Shown here: in pieces, positions 41,932-50,157 of the stretch | Position numbering within the stretch: the first letter of the stretch is position 1 | Layout: each line of letters starts with the position of its first letter | DNA from: Amaricoccus solimangrovi | GTDB lineage: Bacteria > Pseudomonadota > Alphaproteobacteria > Rhodobacterales > Rhodobacteraceae | Assembly: GCF_006385685.1 (NCBI RefSeq) | Contig: NZ_VFRP01000013.1 | Coordinates: 51,155 to 115,154, forward strand | Direction: 5' to 3' | Length of the DNA stretch: 64,000 bases | Notes under the pieces: model-generated | What the model was told of the DNA's origin: nothing | The model's database searches: none | The model's input: only the letters and a program-made list of their open reading frames with translations | Made by a program: the position numbers and the translations under genes

Positions 41932-43272
41932 ATGGGCGGGATCAGGATCGGCGCTCCGGTTCCGCGCCTCCCCGGCCGGACCCCGGCCTTCCCGGAGGGC
42001 GAGGTCGCGCGCGCCGTCTCTCCCGCCGCCGCCCGGCCCCGCGTGATGGTGATCGCCGAGGCGGCCAATCCCGAATGGGTCAGCGTGCCGCTCGTCGGCT
42101 GGTCGCTCGCCCATGCGCTGCGCGCCGTCGCCGATGTCCATCTCGTGACGCAGATCCGCAACCGCGACGCGATCCTGCGGGCCGGCCTGGTCGAGGGCGC
42201 CGATTTCACCGCCATCGATTCCGAGGCGCTCGCCGGGCCGCTCTGGCGGCTCGCCGGCGCGCTCCGGATGGGCGAGGGGCGGGGCTGGACCATGGTCCAG
42301 GCGCTCGGCGCGCTTTCCTATCCCTGGTTCGAGCATCTGGTCTGGCGCGAATTCGGACCACGCCTGCGCGCCGGCGCCTTCGACATCGTTCACCGGATCA
42401 CCCCGCTCAGCCCGACGGTGCCGAGCCCGATCGCCGCGCGGTGCCGCCGGGCGGGCGTCCCCTTCGTGATCGGCCCGCTGAACGGCGGCCTGCCCTGGCC
42501 GAGAGGCTTCGAGGTCGCGCGGCTCAGGGAGCGGGAATGGCTCTCTCATCTGCGCGGCGCCCATCGGCTGCTGCCTCACCGGCGCGCGACGCTCGGCGCC
42601 GCCGCGGTGATCGTCGGCTCCCGCCACACCGAGGGCGAGATGCCGGCCGGCGCGCGCGCGCATTACCTGCCCGAGAACGGGATCGACCCGGGGCGCTTCG
42701 CGCCGGGCCCCCGGCGCGCCGGCGGGCCGCTCCGCGTCTGCTTCATCGGGCGCATGGTTCCCTACAAGGGACCGGACATGCTGCTCGAGGCGGCGGAGCC
42801 GCTCCTGCGCGCGGGCCGGGTCGAGATCGAGATGATCGGCGACGGGCCGATGCTGTACGAACTCCGCCGCCGCCGGGCGGGGCCCGGGGTGCGCTTTCGG
42901 GGCTGGCTCGACCACGCGGCCCTGCGCGAGGTCGCCACGGGCTGCGACGTGCTCGCCTTTCCCTCGATCCGCGAATTCGGCGGCGGCGCCGTGCTCGAGG
43001 CGATGGCGCTCGGCCTCGCGCCGCTGGTCGTCGACTACGGGGGGCCGGGCGAACTCGTGCGGCCGGGCACCGGCTACAAGGTCGCCCTCGGCCCGCGCGC
43101 CGGGATCGTGGCCGGTTTCCGCGCCGCGCTGGGCGAGATGGCGGCGAACCGGGAGGAGGTCGCGCGCACCGGCGCCGCCGCGCGCGCCCATGTGCTCGCC
43201 GAGTTCACCTGGGCCGCCAAGGCGGCGCGGGTGGCGGAAATCTACGCCGAGGTTCTGGAGGAACGCCGATGA
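41932..43272 (+). CDS. Family 4 glycosyltransferase
   Basis: The 446-residue GT-B protein has the acceptor domain in its first half (MVIAEAANPEWVSVPLVGWS, GPLNGGLPWPRGFE) and the donor domain in its second. VCFIGRMVPYKGPDMLLEAA is the nucleotide-sugar region, and FPSIREFGGGAVLEAMALGL carries the conserved E-x7-E loop. GGAGGAGAGAGGC lies upstream. The gene overlaps the next one by four bases (ATGA). The donor sugar cannot be read from sequence. Confidence 0.9.
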   Translation: MGGIRIGAPVPRLPGRTPAFPEGEVARAVSPAAARPRVMVIAEAANPEWVSVPLVGWSLAHALRAVADVHLVTQIRNRDAILRAGLVEGADFTAIDSEALAGPLWRLAGALRMGEGRGWTMVQALGALSYPWFEHLVWREFGPRLRAGAFDIVHRITPLSPTVPSPIAARCRRAGVPFVIGPLNGGLPWPRGFEVARLREREWLSHLRGAHRLLPHRRATLGAAAVIVGSRHTEGEMPAGARAHYLPENGIDPGRFAPGPRRAGGPLRVCFIGRMVPYKGPDMLLEAAEPLLRAGRVEIEMIGDGPMLYELRRRRAGPGVRFRGWLDHAALREVATGCDVLAFPSIREFGGGAVLEAMALGLAPLVVDYGGPGELVRPGTGYKVALGPRAGIVAGFRAALGEMAANREEVARTGAAARAHVLAEFTWAAKAARVAEIYAEVLEERR

Positions 43273-44222
43273 CCGATCCGACCGTGCTCGTGGTGATCCT
43301 GAACTACCGCACCGCCGGGATGACCCTGCGCGCGGCCGGGGCGGCGGTCCGCGCGATGGAGGGCATTCCGGGCGGGATCGTCCTCGTCGACAACGATTCC
43401 CGCGACGGCTCGTTCGAGCGGCTGCGCGACGCGGCGCGGGGGTGGGAGAGGGTCCGCGTGATCGCCTCCGGCCGGAACGGCGGCTATGGCGCGGGCAACA
43501 ACATCGGCATCCGCGCGGGCCTGCCGGACGGCGCGCGGCCCGACTACGTGCATGTCCTGAATTCCGACGCCTTCCCCGAGGCGGGGGCGATCGCGATCCT
43601 GCGCGACCACCTCTCCGCCCATCCCGAGGCGGGTTTCGCCGGCAGCCGGATCCTCGACGCGGAGGGCGCCCCCCGCCACTCCGCCTTCCGCTTCCCCTCG
43701 ATCGGGGGCGAGATGGAGGCGGCGGCGCGGACCGGCCCGGTCTCGCGCCTTCTCGCGCGCCATGTGATCGCCCCGCCGATCCCGGAGGAAACGGTGGCGG
43801 TCGACTGGCTGATGGGGGCGAGCGTGATGATGCGCCGCGCGATGCTGGACGAGATCGGCCTCTTCGACGAGGGCTTCTTCCTCTATTACGAGGAAACCGA
43901 CCTCTGCCTGCGCGCCGCCCGCGCCGGATGGAAGGCGGTCTACGTGCCCGGGAGCCGCGTCATCCACCTCGGCTCGGTCTCGACCGGCATGGGCGCCTGG
44001 CGGCGCACGCCGCGCTACTGGTTCGACTCGCGCCTGCGCTATTTCGTGAAGAATCATGGGCCGGCCTACGCGGCGGCGGCGACCGGCGCGCATCTCGCGG
44101 GCGGGCTGCTCTGGCGCGCGCGGCGGCTCGTGACGGGCCAGCCGCCCTGCGACCCGCCGCGCTTCCTCTCCGATCTCGCCGCGCACGCGCTTTCCCGCGC
44201 CGTCGGCCTCGGGAGCCGCTGA
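43269..44222 (+). CDS. Family 2 glycosyltransferase, rhamnosyltransferase-like
   Basis: The 317-residue protein begins VLVVILNYRTAGMTLRAAGA and IVLVDNDSRDGSFE, with GGYGAGNNIGIR and HVLNSDAFPEAGA (DxD equivalent). VDWLMGASVMMRRAMLDEIG and FFLYYEETDLCLRAARAGW are the classic rhamnosyltransferase-type GT2 signature. The start ATG overlaps the previous stop by four bases. It ends one base before the next start. It belongs to the same transcript as the GT4 gene. Confidence 0.9.
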   Translation: MTDPTVLVVILNYRTAGMTLRAAGAAVRAMEGIPGGIVLVDNDSRDGSFERLRDAARGWERVRVIASGRNGGYGAGNNIGIRAGLPDGARPDYVHVLNSDAFPEAGAIAILRDHLSAHPEAGFAGSRILDAEGAPRHSAFRFPSIGGEMEAAARTGPVSRLLARHVIAPPIPEETVAVDWLMGASVMMRRAMLDEIGLFDEGFFLYYEETDLCLRAARAGWKAVYVPGSRVIHLGSVSTGMGAWRRTPRYWFDSRLRYFVKNHGPAYAAAATGAHLAGGLLWRARRLVTGQPPCDPPRFLSDLAAHALSRAVGLGSR

Positions 44223-44223
44223 G

Positions 44224-45918
44224 ATGTTCGAGGTCTTCGCGCTCCCGCCCGTTCCCGTCGCCTTCACCGCCGCGCCGGTCCGCGTCGCGGACGCGGGCGA
44301 TTTCGTCACCGGGCGCGCGCCTTCGGTCGGGATGGGGCTCTCGGGCATCGCCGACTGGTCGACCGAGCAGCCCTTCCTCGACCTGATGAAGACCGCGCGC
44401 CCCTGGATCGGCCACCTGCCCGGACAATGGGGCGGCCGGGACCACGCCGACCTCGCCCGCGCCGGCGCGCTCGACGAGGCGGGCTGGCTCCGGCGGATCC
44501 CGGCGGGGATCACCGGCGTCTCGACCCTGGTGCTGACCGACCAGCCCGCCGCGGCGCGAAGCCTCGCCGGCCGCTACGTGCTGAGCTGGCGCGGCTCGGG
44601 CAGGATCGCCGTCGAGGGCCGGGTGAGCGCGGTGGAGCGGCGCCCGGGCGAGATCCGCTTCGACTACGCGCCCGGGCCGGGCTCGGTCATCGTCACGATC
44701 ACCGCGACCGATCCGAAGGGCGCGGGCGACCACATCCGCGACATCCGCCTGATCGCCGAGCGCGACGCGGCCCGCGTGGCGGCGGGGGAGATCTTCAACC
44801 CGCGCTGGCTCGCCCGGATCCGGGGCATCCGGGCGGCGCGGTTCATGGACTGGATGGGCACGAACGGCTCGGCGCAGGCGAACTGGTCCGACCGGCCCCG
44901 GCCCGGCGACTATACCTATGCCCGCGCCGGCGTGCCGGTCGAGATCATGGTCGCGCTGGCGAACCGGCTCGGCGCCGATCCGTGGTTCAACATGCCCCAT
45001 CGCGCGACCGACGCCTATGTCCGCGCCTTCGCCGCCTATGTGCGCGACCATCTCGACCCGCGCCGCCGGGCCTATGTCGAATATTCGAACGAGCTCTGGA
45101 ACTGGGGCTTCGGCCAGGCGGACTGGGCGCGCGGGCAGGCGCGGCGCCGCTGGGGCGCCGGGGCGCCGGGGGATGCCTGGATGCAATACGCCGGTCTGCG
45201 CGCGGCCGAGGTGGCGCGGATCTGGACCGGGGTCTTCGGTCCCCGCGCGGACCGGCTCGTCCGGGTGATCGCGACCCAGACCGACTGGCCGGGGCTCGAG
45301 AAGCCGCTGATGGACGCGCCGCTCTACGTCGCCGAGGATCCGCGCCGCAACGCCCCGCCCGCCGAAGCCTTCGACGCCTATGGCGTCACCGGCTATTTCG
45401 GCGCCGCGCTCGGAGCCGACAAGGCGCCGCTCGCGCGCGGCTGGCTCGGCGAGGGGGAGCGCGCCGCGCTCGCCAAGGCGCTGCGCGAACTCGACGACGG
45501 GCGGCTCTCGGGCGATCCCTCCGACTCGCTCGCGCGGCTCACCGGGGAACTCTGGCCCTATCACGCGCGGGCCGCGCGGGCGCGCGGGCTCGATCTCGTG
45601 ATGTACGAGGGCGGCACCCATGTCGTCGGCCAGGGCGCGGCGACCGGGGACCAGGCGCTGACCGACTTCTTCACCGCGCTCAACTATTCCCCCGGCATGG
45701 GCGATCTCTACGCGAAGCTGCTCGCCGGCTGGCGCGCCGCGGGCGGCACGCTCTTCACCGCCTTCGTCGACGTCGCGGGGCCGAGCCGCTGGGGCAGCTG
45801 GGGCGCGCTGCGCCATCTCGACGACGACACGCCGCGCTGGCAGGCGCTGCGCGCCTTCAACGCGGCCAATCCCGCCTGGTGGGACAGCCGGCCCGCCTCC
45901 GACTTCACCCCGCGCTAA
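44224..45918 (+). CDS. Glycoside-hydrolase-like protein of the exopolysaccharide cluster
   Basis: The 564-residue protein is not a family I can name precisely. A TIM-barrel glycosidase character is suggested by VEYSNELWNWGF (candidate acid/base Glu290 in SNE) and VMYEGGTHVVGQG (candidate nucleophile Glu462), as in clan GH-A enzymes. The N-terminal 190 residues include a beta-rich part (LSWRGSGRIAVEGRV, VIVTITATDP). The start is set by the previous stop (TGAGATG). No signal peptide is visible, so export would need another route or the enzyme acts in the cytoplasm. It may trim or edit the glycan built by neighbouring transferases. Confidence 0.65.
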   Translation: MFEVFALPPVPVAFTAAPVRVADAGDFVTGRAPSVGMGLSGIADWSTEQPFLDLMKTARPWIGHLPGQWGGRDHADLARAGALDEAGWLRRIPAGITGVSTLVLTDQPAAARSLAGRYVLSWRGSGRIAVEGRVSAVERRPGEIRFDYAPGPGSVIVTITATDPKGAGDHIRDIRLIAERDAARVAAGEIFNPRWLARIRGIRAARFMDWMGTNGSAQANWSDRPRPGDYTYARAGVPVEIMVALANRLGADPWFNMPHRATDAYVRAFAAYVRDHLDPRRRAYVEYSNELWNWGFGQADWARGQARRRWGAGAPGDAWMQYAGLRAAEVARIWTGVFGPRADRLVRVIATQTDWPGLEKPLMDAPLYVAEDPRRNAPPAEAFDAYGVTGYFGAALGADKAPLARGWLGEGERAALAKALRELDDGRLSGDPSDSLARLTGELWPYHARAARARGLDLVMYEGGTHVVGQGAATGDQALTDFFTALNYSPGMGDLYAKLLAGWRAAGGTLFTAFVDVAGPSRWGSWGALRHLDDDTPRWQALRAFNAANPAWWDSRPASDFTPR

Positions 45919-45932
45919 CGCTCCGGATCGCC

Positions 45933-46760
45933 ATGCTCAGCATCATCATTCCCGCCTATAACGAGGCCAGCGTGATCGGCCGCTGCCTCGCCTCCGTCCT
46001 CGCCGCCGACGATCCCGGCTGCCCGGTCGAGATCATCGTCAGCGCCAATGCCTGCCGCGACGGCACGATCGAACGCGCCCGTGCCAACGAGGCGGTCGCC
46101 CGGCGGCGGGGCTGGCGGCTCACCGTGATCGACCGGCCCGAACCGGGCAAGCCCGGCGCGCTCAACGCCGGCGACGCCGCGGCGCGGGGCGACTGGCGGC
46201 TCTATCTCGACGCCGACGTGGCGATCGAGCGCGACATGCTCCGCGCGCTCGCCGGCGCGCTCCGCGATCCCCGGCCGCGCTTCGTCGGCGCCCGGCTCGC
46301 GATGGAGGTGACGAGCGGCGACCGCTTCGGCCGGCTCTACGCCCGGCTCTGGGCGCGGCTGCCCTTCATGGCGCTGACCGTGCCGGGATGCGGCCTCTTC
46401 GCGGTGAACGCCGCGGCGCGCGCGCGCTGGGGCGCCTTTCCCGATGTGCTGGGCGACGACATCTTCGTCCGGCTCCAGTTCGCCCCGGCCGAGCGGGTCG
46501 CGGTCGCCGCGCGCTACCGCTGGCCCGTCGCGGCCGGTTTCGCCGCGCTGGTCCGGGTCCGCCGGCGCCAGCGCGCGGCGGTGACCGAGATCGCCGCCCG
46601 CTTCCCCGAACTCGCCCGCAACGAGGACAAGCCCCCTCTCGGCGGCCGCGGCCTCCTGCGCCTCGCGCTCGCCGACCCGCTCGGCCTCGCCGCCTACGGC
46701 CTCGTCGGCCTCGCGGTGCGCGCGCGCCGGCCGGAGGCGGGGTGGAGCCGGGCGCGCTGA
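45933..46760 (+). CDS. Family 2 glycosyltransferase
   Basis: The 275-residue protein begins MLSIIIPAYNEASVIGRCLA, with VEIIVSANACRDGT, LNAGDAAARGDWRLYLDADV (DxD) and VLGDDIFVRLQFAPAE as the acceptor-side region. A hydrophobic C-terminal stretch may hold the membrane. ATG 45933 follows the previous stop by 14 bases. It is the last gene of the glycan cluster. The linkage formed is unknown. Confidence 0.87.
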   Translation: MLSIIIPAYNEASVIGRCLASVLAADDPGCPVEIIVSANACRDGTIERARANEAVARRRGWRLTVIDRPEPGKPGALNAGDAAARGDWRLYLDADVAIERDMLRALAGALRDPRPRFVGARLAMEVTSGDRFGRLYARLWARLPFMALTVPGCGLFAVNAAARARWGAFPDVLGDDIFVRLQFAPAERVAVAARYRWPVAAGFAALVRVRRRQRAAVTEIAARFPELARNEDKPPLGGRGLLRLALADPLGLAAYGLVGLAVRARRPEAGWSRAR

Positions 46761-46849
46761 GCGCGGCCGCTACGCGTTGCAAATCCGGCCCGATTGCGCG
46801 CTAATCCCCTGAACGCCGCCCGCGTGGCGGAGGAAGGGAGAGGGCGGGG

Positions 46850-47503
46850 ATGAAGAAGGCGATCAGGCCGGAACAGGCGGCGGAGATGATACCGGACGGC
46901 GCCGTCGTGATGATCGGCGGCTTCATGGGCGTCGGCACGCCGGAGCGGCTGATCGACGCGCTGGTGGCCCGCGGCGTCCGGGGCCTGACGGTGATCGCCA
47001 ACGACGCGGCGCTGCCCGGCAAGGGGATCGGCAAGCTCGTCTCGGCCCATGCGATCGCGAAGGCGATCATGTCGCACATCGGCCTCAATCCCGAATTCCA
47101 GAAGCAGATGATCGCGGGCGAGGTCGAGGTCGAGCTCGTCCCGCAGGGCACGCTGGTCGAGCGGATCCGCGCCGGCGGCGTCGGCCTCGGCGGCGTGCTG
47201 ACGGCGACCGGGCTCGGCACGCCGGTCGCCGAGGGCAAGCGGGTGGTCGAGGTCGGCGGCGAGAGCTACCTGCTCGAAACCCCGCTCAAGGCCGAATTCG
47301 CGCTGATCCGCGCCTATCAGGCCGATTACGCGGGCAATCTCTGCTATTCGCTGACCGCGCACAACTTCAACCCGGTCATGGCGCTCGCCGGCGCCACGGT
47401 GATCGCGGAGCCGGAGGTGATCGTGCCGATCGGCGTGATCCCGCCCGATTCGGTCAAGACGCCGGGCGTGCTCGTGCACCATCTGCTCGCGAGGGCCGCG
47501 TGA
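46850..47503 (+). CDS. atoD: Acyl-CoA:acetate/3-ketoacid CoA-transferase alpha subunit
   Basis: The 217-residue subunit has the CoA-transferase family I start AAEMIPDGAVVMIGGFMGVG and TPERLIDALVARGVRGLTVI; the LVPQGTLVERIRAGGVGLGG stretch and PIGVIPPDSVKTPGVLVHHL are close to AtoD of enterobacteria. With the beta subunit it moves CoA between acetate and acetoacetate or other short 3-oxoacids. It overlaps atoA (TGATG). A second enzyme of the same kind (scoB) ends the window. Confidence 0.9.
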   Translation: MKKAIRPEQAAEMIPDGAVVMIGGFMGVGTPERLIDALVARGVRGLTVIANDAALPGKGIGKLVSAHAIAKAIMSHIGLNPEFQKQMIAGEVEVELVPQGTLVERIRAGGVGLGGVLTATGLGTPVAEGKRVVEVGGESYLLETPLKAEFALIRAYQADYAGNLCYSLTAHNFNPVMALAGATVIAEPEVIVPIGVIPPDSVKTPGVLVHHLLARAA

Positions 47504-48171
47504 TGGAGGTGGCGGTTCACAGCCCGAAGGAGATCATCGCCCGCCGCGTCGCACTCGAGATCCGGCCCGGCATGCTGGTCAATCTTGGCATCGGCCTGCC
47601 GAGCATGGTGGCGAACCACATCCCCCACGACGCGGGTGTGTTCTTCCAGGCCGAGAACGGCGTGATCGGCCTCGGCGCCCGGCCACCGGAGGGGATGGAG
47701 GATCCGAACCTCACCGACGCGGGCGGCGGATTCGTGACCGCCGTGCCGGGCGCGGCCTCGATCGATTCCGCGATGAGCTTCGGCCTGATCCGCGGCGGCC
47801 ATCTCGACATGACCGTGCTCGGCGGGCTGCAGGTGGACGCGCGCGGGCATCTCGCCAACTGGATGGTTCCGGGCCATATGGTGCCGGGCATGGGCGGCGC
47901 GATGGATCTGGTCGCCGGCGCGAAACGCGTGATCGTCGCGATGGTCCATTCCGCCCGGGGGGAGGCGAAGATCGTGCCGGAATGCACGCTGCCGCTGACC
48001 GCGGCGCGCCGGGTCAGCCTGATCGTGACCGAGATGGCCGTGATCGAGCCGACCGCCGACGGGCTCGTCCTGCGCGAGCGCGGCCCCGGCGTCTCCGTCG
48101 AGGAGATCCGCGCCGCGACGGCCGCGGAGCTCATCGTCCCGGCCGAGCCGCCCGAGATGACGCTCGCCTGA
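47503..48171 (+). CDS. atoA: Acyl-CoA:acetate/3-ketoacid CoA-transferase beta subunit
   Basis: The 222-residue subunit carries the catalytic glutamate in FFQAENGVIGLG. LVNLGIGLPSMVANHIP and LRGGHLDMTVLGGLQVDARG-like (GGHLDMTVLGGLQVD) segments follow. ATG 47503 overlaps the alpha-subunit stop; an in-frame GTG at 47500 is the alternative. With AtoD it forms the (alpha-beta)2 transferase. A small DUF2277 gene follows 32 bp downstream. Confidence 0.9.
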   Translation: MEVAVHSPKEIIARRVALEIRPGMLVNLGIGLPSMVANHIPHDAGVFFQAENGVIGLGARPPEGMEDPNLTDAGGGFVTAVPGAASIDSAMSFGLIRGGHLDMTVLGGLQVDARGHLANWMVPGHMVPGMGGAMDLVAGAKRVIVAMVHSARGEAKIVPECTLPLTAARRVSLIVTEMAVIEPTADGLVLRERGPGVSVEEIRAATAAELIVPAEPPEMTLA

Positions 48172-48203
48172 GAGGGGCGGGCGAGGAAAGGGAGAAGCCC
48201 GCC

Positions 48204-48482
48204 ATGTGCCGAAACATCCGGCCGCTCTTCAACTTCGACCCGCCGGCGGGCCAGCCGGAAATCCGCGCCGCCGCGCTGCAATACGTGCGCAAGATCAGCG
48301 GCTTCCAGAGGCCCTCCGCCGCCAACCAGGCCGCCTTCGACAAGGCGGTGGACGAGATCGCCGCCGCCTCCTCCGCGCTCGTGTGGGCGCTCGTGACCAG
48401 CGCGCCGCCGCGCGACCGGGAGACCGAGGCGGAGAAGGCCCGCGAACGCTCCCGCCGGCGGTTCGGCGCGCGCCCGGCCTGA
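48204..48482 (+). CDS. DUF2277 protein
   Basis: The 92-residue protein has the DUF2277 signature MCRNIRPLFNFDPPAGQPEI and the downstream YVRKISGFQRPSAANQAAFD helix region. The family is widespread and uncharacterised. AAAGGGAGAAGCC precedes ATG 48204. It is probably the last gene of the ato transcript. Confidence 0.88.
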   Translation: MCRNIRPLFNFDPPAGQPEIRAAALQYVRKISGFQRPSAANQAAFDKAVDEIAAASSALVWALVTSAPPRDRETEAEKARERSRRRFGARPA

Positions 48483-48640
48483 GGCTCGTTTCCGGAAGCG
48501 GCGTTCCGCCCGGCCGATGCGCGCCGGCCCGTCTGTCCGGCCTTTCCCTCTGCGCCGCCGGGGCTAGGTTGAGGCCAGACGCCCGTCCGAGGGGCGCGTG
48601 GAGCCAATCCGGCGATGCCCGGACCAGTCAGGGGGACCGC

Positions 48641-49210
48641 ATGCCATCCGATTTCGAGACCATCCCGCGAGAGACCGGCGCGGCGGACGGCGCCCCGCCC
48701 CGGTCCGAAGTCAGCCTCACCATCAACGGCCGCGACTGGTCCGGCGTGATCGACAACCGCGTCACGCTGCTCGATCTGCTGCGCGAGGAGATCGGGCTCA
48801 CCGGCTCCAAGAAGGGCTGCGACCATGGCCAGTGCGGCGCCTGCACCGTGATCGTCAACGGCCGCCGCGTGAACGCCTGCCTCAGCTTCGCGGTGATGCA
48901 CCAGGGCGACGCGGTCACCACGATCGAGGGCGTGGGAAGGCCCGACGCGCTCGACCCGCTGCAGGCGGCCTTCGTCGCCCATGACGGCTACCAGTGCGGC
49001 TACTGCACGCCGGGGCAGATCTGCTCGGCGAAGGCGGTGCTCGAGGAGATCGCCGCCGGCGTGCCGAGCCATGTGACGCGCGACCTCGAAGCGCCGATCG
49101 CGACGACGGCCGAGGAGATCCGCGAGCGCATGAGCGGCAACATCTGCCGCTGCGGCGCCTATGCGAACATCCTCGCCGCGATTTCCGAGGTGGCGGAGGG
49201 CGCGCGATGA
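48641..49210 (+). CDS. paoA: Aldehyde oxidoreductase, [2Fe-2S] subunit (PaoA/YagT type)
   Basis: The 189-residue protein carries the plant-type [2Fe-2S] motif [19 protein letters not shown] and the second cluster motif [11 protein letters not shown] plus [12 protein letters not shown]. It passes electrons from the molybdenum to the FAD subunit. In E. coli PaoA has a Tat signal; here the N-terminus ([15 protein letters not shown]) shows no twin arginine, so a cytoplasmic enzyme is likely. It overlaps paoB by four bases (ATGA). The start was set by the GGGGGACC before 48641. Confidence 0.9.
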   Translation: MPSDFETIPRETGAADGAPPRSEVSLTINGRDWSGVIDNRVTLLDLLREEIGLTGSKKGCDHGQCGACTVIVNGRRVNACLSFAVMHQGDAVTTIEGVGRPDALDPLQAAFVAHDGYQCGYCTPGQICSAKAVLEEIAAGVPSHVTRDLEAPIATTAEEIRERMSGNICRCGAYANILAAISEVAEGAR

Positions 49211-50154
49211 GAGCCTTCAGCTACGAGAAGCCCGGAACCCTCGCCGAGGCCGCCGCCGCGGGCGCGCGGGAGGGGGCGAAATACATCGCCGGCGGGACCA
49301 ATCTGATCGACCTGATGAAGCTCGAAATCGAGACGCCCGCCCATCTCGTCGACGTCAACGGCCTCGGCCTCGACCGGATCGAGGAGACGGCGGCGGGCGG
49401 GCTCCGGATCGGCGCGCTGGTGCGCAACACCGACCTCGCCGCCGATCCCCGCGTGCGCCGCGACTACGCGCTCTTAACCCGCGCGCTGGTCGCCGGCGCC
49501 TCGGGCCAGCTCCGCAACAAGGCGACGACGGCGGGCAACCTGCTGCAGCGGACGCGCTGCGCCTATTTCTACGACACCAACATGCCCTGCAACAAACGCG
49601 CGCCCGGCTCCGGCTGCGCCGCGCTCGAAGGGATCAGCCGCCAGCTCGGCGTCGTCGGCACCTCGGAGGCCTGCATCGCCACGCATCCGAGCGACATGGC
49701 CGTGGCGCTGCGCGCGCTCGACGCGGAGATCGAGACGATGCGCGCCGATGGCGTGGCGCGCTCGATCCCGATCGGCGAATTCTACCGGACCCCGGGCGAG
49801 ACGCCGGAGATCGAGACGGTGCTCGGCGCGGGTGAGCTCATCACCGGCGTCACGCTGCCCGCGCCGCTCGGCGGGGCGCAGCTCTATCACAAGGCGCGCG
49901 ACCGCGCCTCCTACGCCTTCGCGCTCGTCTCCGTCGGGCTGGTGCTGCGCGAGGATGGCACCGGCCGGATCGCGCTCGGCGGCGTTGCGCCGATGCCCTG
50001 GCGCGTCGAGGCGGCGGAGGCCGAGCTCGGAGAGGGCGCGGCGGCCGCCTGCGAGATGCTCTTCGCCGGCGCGCGGCCGACGGAGCAGAACGCATTCAAA
50101 CTGCCTCTCGCCGAACGCGCGCTCGCCGCGCTGCTGGCCGAGGCGAGGAGCTGA
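49207..50154 (+). CDS. paoB: Aldehyde oxidoreductase, FAD/[4Fe-4S] subunit (PaoB/YagS type)
   Basis: The 315-residue protein has the FAD loops [17 protein letters not shown] and [19 protein letters not shown]. The additional cysteine cluster [20 protein letters not shown] then [10 protein letters not shown] is the insertion that binds a [4Fe-4S] centre in PaoB. The C-terminal part is the CO-dehydrogenase flavoprotein domain. It follows paoA by overlap and precedes paoC by three bases. Confidence 0.9.
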   Translation: MRAFSYEKPGTLAEAAAAGAREGAKYIAGGTNLIDLMKLEIETPAHLVDVNGLGLDRIEETAAGGLRIGALVRNTDLAADPRVRRDYALLTRALVAGASGQLRNKATTAGNLLQRTRCAYFYDTNMPCNKRAPGSGCAALEGISRQLGVVGTSEACIATHPSDMAVALRALDAEIETMRADGVARSIPIGEFYRTPGETPEIETVLGAGELITGVTLPAPLGGAQLYHKARDRASYAFALVSVGLVLREDGTGRIALGGVAPMPWRVEAAEAELGEGAAAACEMLFAGARPTEQNAFKLPLAERALAALLAEARS

Positions 50155-50157
50155 GCG

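Noticed and set aside
39303..46760. Complete Wzx/Wzy exopolysaccharide locus
   Set aside because: No flippase, priming transferase, Wza or Wzc gene was found in the region, so only a partial glycan cluster is claimed.
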